From NCBI GenBank assembly GCA_036741355.1, contig DAINSK010000006.1:45698-109697 (forward strand): a stretch of 64,000 nucleotides of DNA, written 5' to 3'. The first letter of the stretch is position 1, and each line of letters starts with the position of its first letter. Shown in pieces: positions 25,186 to 33,256 of the stretch. Made by a program: the position numbers and the translations under genes. The notes beneath the pieces were generated by a model. It had not been told where the DNA came from and searched no databases. It worked only from the letters and a program-made list of their open reading frames with translations. The stretch is from JBBRGK01 sp036741355. GTDB taxonomy: Bacteria > Chloroflexota > Dehalococcoidia > CAUJGQ01.

Positions 25186-26937
25186 TTACCGATTCAGCCA
25201 GATGTTCCTGAGCTGGTAGTACCCGAGGTTTGCGCCGATGCCGTGCGGGTAGTTCTGGATCTCGGGCGCCACGACGGCGTACGCCTTGCTGCCAAAGAAA
25301 TTCCAGAACGGCGGATCCTTGGAGATGATCAGCCGCTGCGCATCATAGTAGGCCTTGATGCGCGCCTGCTCGTCGAGCGTGCTGGCCGCCTTGTCGACCG
25401 CGGCGTCGACCTCGGGATCCGTGAAACCGGTGTCGTAATGGTTGTTGCCGGTAATACCGTTGGTTTTGTACCAGAGCAAAGGGGTTTCCGGCGTCGAGTA
25501 CTCCTGGTTCAGCGACAGGCTCGCGGTGAGCTTGTTCGAGAAGTAACCTGCAACCCACGTACCGGCGTCCGACGGCTCGGGCTTGGCCGTGATACCGGCC
25601 GCCTGCATCTGACGCACAAAGATGTTGACGTAGTCGGGAACCACGCTGCTCGTCGGGTGCTGGAAGCTGAACGTGAGGTTCGGCTGCCCCGCCGCCTGCA
25701 GAAGCTGCTTCGATTGCTGGATATCGAAGGGCGCCAGCTTGTTGAACTCGTCGTCTGGCAGTGCGTACTGCTTCATGGCGTACGTGATCAGGCCGATCCG
25801 GACGCCGTCGCCGTGGGCGATGAGCTGGATGTATTCCTGGGGATTCATCGCCCGCCACACGGCGCGGCGAATGCGCGGGTCGTCCCAGGGTTTCACCTTG
25901 ACGTTCTGCCAGAACGAGTTGAAACCAAACGAGGGATCAGTATAGAACTGCGTACCCTTCTTGGCGCTCTGCAGTTCTTTGCCTTCGTCGACGTTTGTCG
26001 GACCGTACGCGTCGAGCTGGCCTGAGCTGAAAGCCGTGCGGTAGGTCGTTTGGTCGGCAAAGGCACGGATCGAGTAGGTATCGATGTACGGCTTGCCTTT
26101 GTCCCAGTAGTTGGGGTTCTTTTTGAAGAGCGCCTGGCCGCCTTCCTCCACGCTCTGGAGGATGAACGGGCCGGAACCGACGGCGGTCTTCTTGATATCC
26201 GGACTTGCCAGCCACTCGCGCGGCACGATCGCCGACTCGAGGTTGTTGCCCACGTTGTTCGTCAGCCAGGCATACGGCTTCTTCGTCGTCAGGCGGAAGG
26301 TGGTCTTATCGACCGCCTCGTACTTGTCGATCCACGTGCTCGCCCAGGAGTAGCCGTTCGACGCGACCTTGGGATCGAGGACGCGGTCGAAGCTCTGCTT
26401 GACGTCCTCGGCGTCCATCGGCCGTATCGGAACGTTCTGCGTGTTCTGCGCGATCACGGCATCGGGACGGAGCGTGAAAATCGTCGTTAACTGGTCAGGG
26501 CTCAGCTCCCATTTCGTCGCAAGCTGCGGAGTGATGCCGAGCTCGGGAACGATGATCGAGTTGCGAATCAGGTAGTCGTACACCTGCGGGACGATGCCCG
26601 CTCCACCGTAAACGGAGTTGTGCGGGTCCACGCCGGCGAAGGGCCCCGTGAAGCCGACGTTGTATTGTCCGCCGAGCTTTCCAGGCGCCGCGGCTGTTGC
26701 GGCCGCGGCTGCCGGCGTTCCGGCGGCCTTGGTACCGCTCGCCCCCGCGGCGGCCGTGCCGCCCGCAGCGGTAGCGGCAGCACTGGCGGCCTTGGTGGCG
26801 TTGTTCTTGTTGTTGTTACTGCTGCCGCAGGCGATCGCGAAAGCGGCCAACCCCGCACCGCCCAGCACCCCTCCTCTCACCACTGCGCGACGGGAGGCTC
26901 GTCTCCCTAATACGACTCGATAACCAGCGCCAGCCAT
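25186..26937 (-). CDS. Family 5 solute-binding lipoprotein with Tat-like signal (set 1)
   Basis: 583 residues from the ATG at 26937, chosen because GAGGAGGG lies 6 bases upstream. The signal has arginine pairs (GRRASRRAVVRGG) and a lipobox ending in IACGSSNNNK, so it should be a membrane-anchored lipoprotein. An Ala/Gly linker leads to a DppA/OppA-type binding domain (FTLRPDAV, PYAWLTN, VGSGPFILQS, NPNYWDKGKPY, IRRAVWRAMNPQEYI). It captures peptides or similar organic solutes for the two downstream permeases. Confidence 0.94.
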   Translation of the reverse strand: MAGAGYRVVLGRRASRRAVVRGGVLGGAGLAAFAIACGSSNNNKNNATKAASAAATAAGGTAAAGASGTKAAGTPAAAAATAAAPGKLGGQYNVGFTGPFAGVDPHNSVYGGAGIVPQVYDYLIRNSIIVPELGITPQLATKWELSPDQLTTIFTLRPDAVIAQNTQNVPIRPMDAEDVKQSFDRVLDPKVASNGYSWASTWIDKYEAVDKTTFRLTTKKPYAWLTNNVGNNLESAIVPREWLASPDIKKTAVGSGPFILQSVEEGGQALFKKNPNYWDKGKPYIDTYSIRAFADQTTYRTAFSSGQLDAYGPTNVDEGKELQSAKKGTQFYTDPSFGFNSFWQNVKVKPWDDPRIRRAVWRAMNPQEYIQLIAHGDGVRIGLITYAMKQYALPDDEFNKLAPFDIQQSKQLLQAAGQPNLTFSFQHPTSSVVPDYVNIFVRQMQAAGITAKPEPSDAGTWVAGYFSNKLTASLSLNQEYSTPETPLLWYKTNGITGNNHYDTGFTDPEVDAAVDKAASTLDEQARIKAYYDAQRLIISKDPPFWNFFGSKAYAVVAPEIQNYPHGIGANLGYYQLRNIWLNR

Positions 26938-27128
26938 CCGGACCCTCCTCTCGATGGCGCACCGCTGCCGCACAGATATAGCGGGCAGTCCAGTGCGTGA
27001 TGAACTGGATGCTAGTCCATGCTTTACCCATTGTCTACTACGTTTACTGATAAGCGGGTCTATCGATGTGATAAATAACGAGGCACGCCGGCTGGGTCAA
27101 ATATTGCGATCGACGCGCGCTAGGCCTG

Positions 27129-28118
27129 TTACCGCCCACGCAACCGCGGGTCGAGCTCGTCGCGGATAGCGTCACCGGACAGGTTGAAGCCGAGCACAGT
27201 GAGCGTGATCGCGCAGCCGGAGAAGAGGGCCTCCCAGGGGTGGAGGTCCAGGGCCACGCGGCCGGAGTTGACCATCTTGCCCCACGTGGTCGCCTGAGCG
27301 GGGCCGAGGCCGAGGAATGACAGCGCCGCCTCCGCAAGGATGTACGCCCCGATACCGATTGAGAAGATCACGAGCACGGGCGCCACCACGTTTGGCAGCA
27401 CGTGCTGCAACATGATGCGCAGGTTGCCGGCGCCGTAGCAGCGCGCCGCCTCGACGAAAGGCATGTTCTTGATACTCAGCACCGTGGCGCGGACGATCCG
27501 CACCGCGGTCGCCCAACCCAGGACGCCGAGCGCCACCACGGTCAGCCAGAGCGGAGGTTCTTTCACCACCTGCACGATCAGCAGCAATAGCAGTAGCGAG
27601 GGAAAGGCCTGGAGCGCGTCGACGAAGCGCTGGACGACGAGGTCGACCTTGCCGCCGAAGTAGCCCGAGATCACGCCGACCATCGTCCCCGCCAGGACGG
27701 CAATGAGCGAGGCGCCGATACCGATGATCACCGCGATGCGGGCGCCGACAATAATACGCGCGTAGATGTCCCGACCGAATGTGTCAGTACCGAACCAGTG
27801 CGTTCCTCCCGGCGATTCGTAGCGGTCGGCGATCGCGGGCGTACTCAGGTTCTGATTCTGAGCGATCTCCAACGCGTTGGCGGTCGGGTTGAACTCGGGG
27901 TTGATGTGGTCGAATACCTGCTTGTCACCGTAACGCTGGATCACGGGCGACAAAAGCGCGATGACGAGCACGAACAGCATAAGCAGTACGCCGACAGCGC
28001 CCAGCTTGCGGCGCCGCGCGAAGGTCATCGTGCGGCGTAGCAGACGTGCGCCGCGACTCGCATCGCGCGCCCCTCGCCCGATCGCCGGCAGTACCGATGC
28101 TGCTTCAGACCGGGCCAT
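27129..28118 (-). CDS. Peptide/nickel-type ABC importer permease, DppC/OppC family (set 2)
   Basis: 329 residues with ACGGAGACAAG before the ATG. The family loop THWFGTDTFGRDIYAR, EAA motif EAARCYGAGNLRIMLQH and C-terminus DAIRDELDPRLRGR identify DppC. The insert between helix 1 and the loop is longer than in set 1 (VFDHINPEFNPTANALEI), so this is a diverged paralogue rather than a recent duplicate. It is the last gene of set 2. Confidence 0.94.
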   Translation of the reverse strand: MARSEAASVLPAIGRGARDASRGARLLRRTMTFARRRKLGAVGVLLMLFVLVIALLSPVIQRYGDKQVFDHINPEFNPTANALEIAQNQNLSTPAIADRYESPGGTHWFGTDTFGRDIYARIIVGARIAVIIGIGASLIAVLAGTMVGVISGYFGGKVDLVVQRFVDALQAFPSLLLLLLIVQVVKEPPLWLTVVALGVLGWATAVRIVRATVLSIKNMPFVEAARCYGAGNLRIMLQHVLPNVVAPVLVIFSIGIGAYILAEAALSFLGLGPAQATTWGKMVNSGRVALDLHPWEALFSGCAITLTVLGFNLSGDAIRDELDPRLRGR

Positions 28119-28176
28119 CTTGTCTCCGTTTCACGTCGCTCGGGTGCAGATGCGCTTCGCCCCGACGCTCCGAGCT

Positions 28177-29139
28177 TCAGGCCAACCGGATACGGGGATC
28201 CATCCAGGCGTACAGGATATCGACCGCGAGGTTGGTGGTGACGACTACCGTGGCGATGATGATGACTGTCCCCTGGAACGGCGGGAAGTCTCGCACCAGC
28301 AGCCGCGAGAAGAGATATTGACCTACACCATGGATGTTGAACATGTTCTCCAGGATGATCTGCCCGGAGATGAGGCCCGAGATCGTCAACCCCATGACCG
28401 TGAGCACCGGAAGCATCGCGTTCTTGAGCGCGTGCCGCATGATGACCCGCCGTTCGCGCAACCCCTTGGCGGCGGCGGTGCGAACGTAGTCCTGGCGTAA
28501 TACCTCGAGCATCTGCGAACGCAGCAGCCGCATGATCCCGGCGCCGCCGGCGATACCGCCGGCGACGGCCGGAATCACGTACAGCTTGGCGGCGGCTGCC
28601 GGATGGGCCCAAAAGTGCGGTCTGCCGACGATGTCGATCGTCCACAGGTGAAAGTGAATGACGATCAGCGTGAATATGACCGCCACGAAGAACACCGGCG
28701 CGGCCACCGCCAGGATGGAAAACCCTCGTAACACGTAGTCGAGCCAGGTATCCTGCCTGATCGCGCTGATGATGCCGACGGGGATGCTGACGCTAAACGC
28801 GATCAAAATAATCAGGACACCCAGCTCGAGCGTGTAGGGGACGCGGTCGCCGAGCTCAGTCCAGGTGGACCGGTGCGTCTCGAACGAGCGACCGAGGTTG
28901 CCGGTCGTAAGCTCTCGTAGGAAGCGCCCGTACTGCACGTAGAGCGGTTTGTCGAGTCCCAGCAGCTTGCGCGCCGCCGTGATCTGAGCGCTGTTGTCCT
29001 GCGTCACCGCCAGGCTGGCCGCAGCCTGCGAGACGGCGTAGTCGGACGGCAACGCGTGCAGCGCAAGAAAAACCAGCGTGGCCACCATCCAGACCACGAC
29101 CACATTCAGGAGCAGACGCCGCAGGATGTACTGGGACAT
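28177..29139 (-). CDS. Peptide/nickel-type ABC importer permease, DppB/OppB family (set 2)
   Basis: 320 residues, six helices, starting SQYILRRLLLNVVVVWMV. The EAA loop reads QDYVRTAAAKGLRERRVIMR and the C-terminus NLAVDILYAWMDPRIRLA. The periplasmic-type loop differs from set 1 and includes a segment around GRPHFWAHPAAAAKLYV. It lies 12 bases after its binding-protein gene and 58 bases before the DppC-type gene. Confidence 0.94.
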   Translation of the reverse strand: MSQYILRRLLLNVVVVWMVATLVFLALHALPSDYAVSQAAASLAVTQDNSAQITAARKLLGLDKPLYVQYGRFLRELTTGNLGRSFETHRSTWTELGDRVPYTLELGVLIILIAFSVSIPVGIISAIRQDTWLDYVLRGFSILAVAAPVFFVAVIFTLIVIHFHLWTIDIVGRPHFWAHPAAAAKLYVIPAVAGGIAGGAGIMRLLRSQMLEVLRQDYVRTAAAKGLRERRVIMRHALKNAMLPVLTVMGLTISGLISGQIILENMFNIHGVGQYLFSRLLVRDFPPFQGTVIIIATVVVTTNLAVDILYAWMDPRIRLA

Positions 29140-29151
29140 CGTTATTCCGCT

Positions 29152-31077
29152 CTACACCGTTGCTGCCGGCCTGCCCTGGTACGACGGATCCTTCGTGTTA
29201 ACCCACACCGATTGGCCGATCAGGTGCCCCGCATACAGGTTGTAGCCGACCGCCGACTTACCTGCCTGGGCGGGCTGCTTCAGCGGGCCGCCGCCGTCGG
29301 TGGCCACGCCGTTCGGCATGTAGTTCCAGACCGCGCCGCGGTTGATGTAGTTGTAGAGCACCACGTTACCGTACTGCGCGTTGTCGGTCAGGATCTTCTG
29401 GATATCCTTGACCTTCGCCACGGCCTGCTTGAGGTCGGTGATTTGCAGGGCGTCAATGATCAGCTTGTCGAGGTCCGCGTTCTTCACTTTGTTGAAGTTG
29501 GCAGGCGAGGCCGAGAGGAAGGTGTTGCGAATCGTCTCGCGCGGATCGGGGTTGTTGACGATCGACGTCCACGCGAACCAGTTGGGGAACTTGCCGTTCG
29601 GCAGGTTGGGGATGATCTCGGTGTTGTAGTCCGTGGTCGTGGACTTGAACTGCGTGACGCCGAGGTTGTCGTTGAACATCTTGGCGATGATCTGTGGCGT
29701 ATCCGGCCAGCGGTCGAGCCACGTCTGTGGGATCTTGACGTCCACGTCGCCCAACGCCGGTCCACCGCCGGCCGTCCACAGCGCCCGCGCGTCCTTGTTC
29801 TCCGCCGCGCGGTCGGTGCGGTAGCCGTTGACGTTGTTCAGGTCGGTCTGTGGGACGGCATAGCCTTCCGCTAGCCACGGCACCGGACCGCTCACCTGAC
29901 CTAGCCCCTGGTGGAACGTCTGGATCAATGCCCGCCGGTCGATGGCCATGTTCATCGCCTGTACGAGGCGGATGTCCTTGAACTGCACATTCATATTGAG
30001 GTGCAAGAAGACCGTGTTGGCAACGCCCGACAGCACTTCGTACATGTTGTTCTTGTTTGCGTCGAGCACCGATTTTGTCACACTCGGATCGGGAGCGGTC
30101 CAGCTATCGAGCTGTTTCTGCTCGAAGGCGGCGCGTTGGGCGTTGGGGTCCGCGAACAGCGTCGTCCAGACCTGGCCGTCAAGCAGCGGCTGGTCCTTGC
30201 GGAAGTAGTCCGGGTTGCGTTTCAGGAGGACGTCTTTACCGGCGCGGAACTGGGTGACGATATACGGTCCGGTGCCGACGACCGCGTCTTCCGTGAGGGT
30301 CTTGGGGTCGTTCTCGAACTTCTCGGTGGTTTCGCGGTTGGGGATCGAGCTGAAGTACGCCGCGAGCTGTCCTATGAAAGTGCCCGATGGGGCATTCAAT
30401 GTCAGCTTGACCGTGTACTGGTCCGGCGTCTCGATCTTGGTGATCGCCTTGTAGAACGTCTGGTGCTGCATATCGGCGATCGGCTGGCCGTCCTTGGTCT
30501 TGGCCTGTGCCTGGCGCTCGATGTGCCACTTGACGTCGTCGGCGACGAACTCGCGCCCGTTGGTTGTGGGCTTGTTATGCCACTTCACGCCTTTGCGCAG
30601 CGTGAAGGTGTAGGTGGACGGATCGACGATTTCGTACTTCTCCGCCACGTCGGCCTCGACCTCGCCCGTGTCGGGGTTTGTGAACCGAACGAGCGTGCTC
30701 ATGGCCTCCGTGAAGAGACGCAGGCTCGGGTCCCCAAGCGCACGGTGGGGATCGACGAGGTCGTAGACCTGCGCCGCCGTCCCGCGGCCGACGCCGCCCT
30801 TCTGCGGTGCGGCTGCTCCGCCGGCCGCGGCGGCCGCCGGAGACGAAGCGGCCGCCGCACGCGTCGGCGACGTCGCTGCGCCCGGAGCGGCAGTGCCCGC
30901 TTTCGTCGCGCTCGCTGCCGGGGCGACACTGGTGGCGGCGCCTTTGTTGTTGTTGTTACTTCCACCGCACGCCGCGAGGAAGGCGGCCGAGCCGCCGACG
31001 GCAATGCCCGTACCTACAAACCGCCGGCGTCCTACCGCGCGGTTCCAATATCCCAACCCGCCGTTATGTTTGCTCAA
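29152..31077 (-). CDS. Family 5 solute-binding lipoprotein with Tat-like signal (set 2)
   Basis: 641 residues from a TTG at 31077, favoured because GGAGGAG lies 6 bases upstream; an ATG 12 codons earlier has no such site. The signal has GRRRFVGTG and a lipobox ending in LAACGGSNNNNK, then a long Ala/Thr/Pro linker. The binding domain shows YTFTLRKGVKWHNKP, VGTGPYIVTQFR and RNPDYFRKDQPL. It differs enough from the set 1 protein to expect a different ligand. Confidence 0.93.
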   Translation of the reverse strand: MSKHNGGLGYWNRAVGRRRFVGTGIAVGGSAAFLAACGGSNNNNKGAATSVAPAASATKAGTAAPGAATSPTRAAAASSPAAAAAGGAAAPQKGGVGRGTAAQVYDLVDPHRALGDPSLRLFTEAMSTLVRFTNPDTGEVEADVAEKYEIVDPSTYTFTLRKGVKWHNKPTTNGREFVADDVKWHIERQAQAKTKDGQPIADMQHQTFYKAITKIETPDQYTVKLTLNAPSGTFIGQLAAYFSSIPNRETTEKFENDPKTLTEDAVVGTGPYIVTQFRAGKDVLLKRNPDYFRKDQPLLDGQVWTTLFADPNAQRAAFEQKQLDSWTAPDPSVTKSVLDANKNNMYEVLSGVANTVFLHLNMNVQFKDIRLVQAMNMAIDRRALIQTFHQGLGQVSGPVPWLAEGYAVPQTDLNNVNGYRTDRAAENKDARALWTAGGGPALGDVDVKIPQTWLDRWPDTPQIIAKMFNDNLGVTQFKSTTTDYNTEIIPNLPNGKFPNWFAWTSIVNNPDPRETIRNTFLSASPANFNKVKNADLDKLIIDALQITDLKQAVAKVKDIQKILTDNAQYGNVVLYNYINRGAVWNYMPNGVATDGGGPLKQPAQAGKSAVGYNLYAGHLIGQSVWVNTKDPSYQGRPAATV

Positions 31078-31277
31078 CTCGCTCTCCTCCACTTGGCTCG
31101 CCCCGGTATTCATATTCCGGAACGCGCACGCCGCACGCCCGTACTGTTTCGAGCGTTGGACAACTATAGCAGCCCTCTACCAATTAGGAAATACAGCGTA
31201 CTTTTCCGAGAACCGAACTAATCGGTCCAGCAGGTTCGGTTACCGCTCCGCGGTGGACCACCGAATCATCACTGCTA

Positions 31278-31306
31278 TTGACAGCCGACGAGCCTGCCAA
31301 TACGAT
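31278..31306 (+). promoter_or_regulatory. Sigma-70-type promoter for the exporter leader
   Basis: TTGACA (31278-31283) and TACGAT (31301-31306) are separated by exactly 17 bases, a near-consensus arrangement. Transcription would start near 31313 and run rightward through the hairpin region into the ABC exporter genes. It lies in the 448-base gap between the divergent set 2 binding-protein and exporter genes. Confidence 0.6.
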
Positions 31307-31312
31307 CCGAGC

Positions 31313-31494
31313 ACCTAACCGTCCGGAGGCCAAGCGACGATGGAGCAAGCGAATCGCCCGCGCAGTGCGACGATTGGATCGCCGCGTCGCGCGCCCGCAC
31401 ACGATAGACCGCCGTCCGCCTGACCGGGCTCCGCTTGCCGGAGCCGGCACACCGCTCGTAGAGAGCCGCGGACGACCAGTGTCCGCGGTTTTTT
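31313..31494 (+). ncRNA. Putative attenuator leader or small RNA before the ABC exporter
   Basis: From the predicted start near 31313 to the T-run is about 180 bases with no convincing ORF. It contains a GGCTCCG-cttgc-CGGAGCC hairpin followed by an intrinsic terminator. GTCCGC at 31414-31419 is complementary to the terminator's 5' arm GCGGAC (31468-31473), so an alternative antiterminator pairing is possible. The ABC exporter start lies 32 bases past the terminator. No known riboswitch or T-box consensus was recognised. Confidence 0.45.
31466..31494 (+). terminator. Intrinsic terminator upstream of the ABC exporter
   Basis: CCGCGGAC (31466-31473) pairs perfectly with GTCCGCGG (31481-31488), followed immediately by TTTTTT. 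No plus-strand protein gene ends just upstream, so it terminates the leader transcript itself. This is the clearest rho-independent terminator in the window. Confidence 0.85.
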
Positions 31495-31525
31495 GTTGCC
31501 CCTCTCGTCTGGCCGTGGAGAGCCC

Positions 31526-33256
31526 GTGTCACCGTACTGGAATCTGCTGTTCAAGTATCTCCGCCCGCAGTGGCGGCGTGTTAGCGTGCTGGCTGTGCTG
31601 TTGCTCGCCAGTATCATGCTGCCGCTCGCGGATCCGCAGATCCTGCGGTGGTTCATCGATAGCGCCACGGGCGGCGCCTCTACGCGGACGTTGGGCGGGA
31701 TCGCCGTCGCGTTTATCGCCGTCGTACTGATCGCCCAGGCCGTCGCGGTTGCAACCGCATACGCCGGCGAGCAGGTCGGGTGGCACGCCACGAACCTGCT
31801 GCGCGCCGACCTCGCGCTGCATTGCCTGCGACTCGACATGCCCTTCCACAACCGTCGAACGCCCGGCGAAATGATCGAGCGCGTCGACGGCGACGTCACG
31901 GCGCTCGCCATCTTCTTCTCGCGGCTGGTGATAACCGTGCTCGGGAGTGGCCTCATGCTGCTCGGCGTGCTGGTGGTGCTGTTCCGCGAGGACGTGCGCG
32001 TCGGCGCGGTGCTCGGCATCTTCGCGGTGGCGGCGCTTCTGCTGCTCAATCGCTATCGCGAGGTGGCCGTTCCATCGGCTACCGCGGAGCGCGAGGCCAG
32101 CGCTAACCTGTTTGGCTTCCTGGAAGAGCGATTGGCCGGGATCGACGACATCCGCGCCAACGGCGCGGGCGCGTATGTGATGCAGCGCTTCTATCACGTG
32201 ATGCGCGCCATGTTTCAGCGCAAACGCACCGCCTGGCTGATGCACTCCAGCCTGTGGGTACTGATGGAAGTGTTGTTCCTGATCGGCTCCCTGATCGCGC
32301 TCGGCATGGGGGCCTACTTGTACCGCGCGGGCGCGATCACGATCGGGACCGTGTTTCTGTTCTTTCAGTACACCCAGATGCTGCGTCGCCCGCTGGGGCA
32401 ACTTACTCAGCAGTTGCGGGAGTTCCAGCGGGCGGGAGCCGGGGTGTCGCGTATTCACGAGCTATTACTAATGAAGCCCGCAATTGTCGATGGACGCGGG
32501 CAACCGCTGCCGGCCGGGCCGCTTTCGGTGGAGTTCGAACACGTCGAGTTCACCTATGGCGAAGAGGGAAAGGTGATCGATGATCTGTCGTTCCACCTGC
32601 AGCCCGGCACGGTCCTCGGACTACTCGGCCGTACCGGCAGCGGCAAAACGACGCTGACCCGGTTGCTGTTCCGGCTTTACGAGCCGGGCGCGGGGTCGAT
32701 CCGGCTCGGCGGCGTGGATGTTCGTGACGCCCGCATCAGTGACCTACGGCGCAGCGTCGGTATTGTTACCCAGGACGTGCAGCTGTTCAAAGCGAGCGTG
32801 CGCGACAACCTGACATTCTTCGATCGCGGCGTCGACGACGCACGCATCGTCGAAGTGCTCGATTCACTGGGGTTGGCCGCATGGCGGAGGTCGCTCCCCG
32901 ATGGTCTCAACACCGAGCTTTCGTCGGGCGGCGGGCTGTCGGCCGGAGAGGCCCAGCTTCTCGCCTTCGCCCGCGTCTTCCTGCAGAACCCGGGGCTGGT
33001 ATTGCTCGACGAAGCTTCGTCGCGGCTCGACCCGGCCACGCAGCAGTTGATCGAGCGGGCGGTAGACCGGCTGTTCTCCGGGCGCACGGCGATTGTGATC
33101 GCCCACCGCCTGAGTACCGTGCAGCGGGCCAGCCAGATCCTGATCCTCGAACAGGGGCGCGTCCGCGAGCGCGGCGACCGCGAGGCTCTGGCTTCCGATC
33201 CCCGCTCTCGCTTTGCCGGCCTCTTGCGGGCCGGCATGGAGGAGGTCCTGGTTTGA
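31526..33256 (+). CDS. Heterodimeric ABC exporter, subunit 1 (type IV fold)
   Basis: About 576 residues from a GTG at 31526; the frame is open to 31493. Six transmembrane helices (residues ~15-300) precede the nucleotide-binding domain. The domain has Walker A GRTGSGKTT, Q-loop TQDVQLF, a degenerate ABC signature LSAGEAQLL in place of LSGGQ, Walker B LVLLDEASSRLD with the catalytic Glu, and the switch His in VIAHRLST. It is the partner of the next gene, whose TTG start overlaps its stop. Substrate unknown; lipids, drugs or peptides are typical for the family. Confidence 0.92.
   Translation: MSPYWNLLFKYLRPQWRRVSVLAVLLLASIMLPLADPQILRWFIDSATGGASTRTLGGIAVAFIAVVLIAQAVAVATAYAGEQVGWHATNLLRADLALHCLRLDMPFHNRRTPGEMIERVDGDVTALAIFFSRLVITVLGSGLMLLGVLVVLFREDVRVGAVLGIFAVAALLLLNRYREVAVPSATAEREASANLFGFLEERLAGIDDIRANGAGAYVMQRFYHVMRAMFQRKRTAWLMHSSLWVLMEVLFLIGSLIALGMGAYLYRAGAITIGTVFLFFQYTQMLRRPLGQLTQQLREFQRAGAGVSRIHELLLMKPAIVDGRGQPLPAGPLSVEFEHVEFTYGEEGKVIDDLSFHLQPGTVLGLLGRTGSGKTTLTRLLFRLYEPGAGSIRLGGVDVRDARISDLRRSVGIVTQDVQLFKASVRDNLTFFDRGVDDARIVEVLDSLGLAAWRRSLPDGLNTELSSGGGLSAGEAQLLAFARVFLQNPGLVLLDEASSRLDPATQQLIERAVDRLFSGRTAIVIAHRLSTVQRASQILILEQGRVRERGDREALASDPRSRFAGLLRAGMEEVLV

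Noticed and set aside
29911..31221. 436-codon plus-strand ORF
   Set aside because: Antisense to the set 2 binding-protein gene, which has a clear Tat lipoprotein signal and family motifs.
31313..31494. T-box leader or guanidine (ykkC-type) riboswitch
   Set aside because: No T-box antiterminator consensus and no ACGR double-hairpin or ykkC conserved blocks were found after the predicted start.
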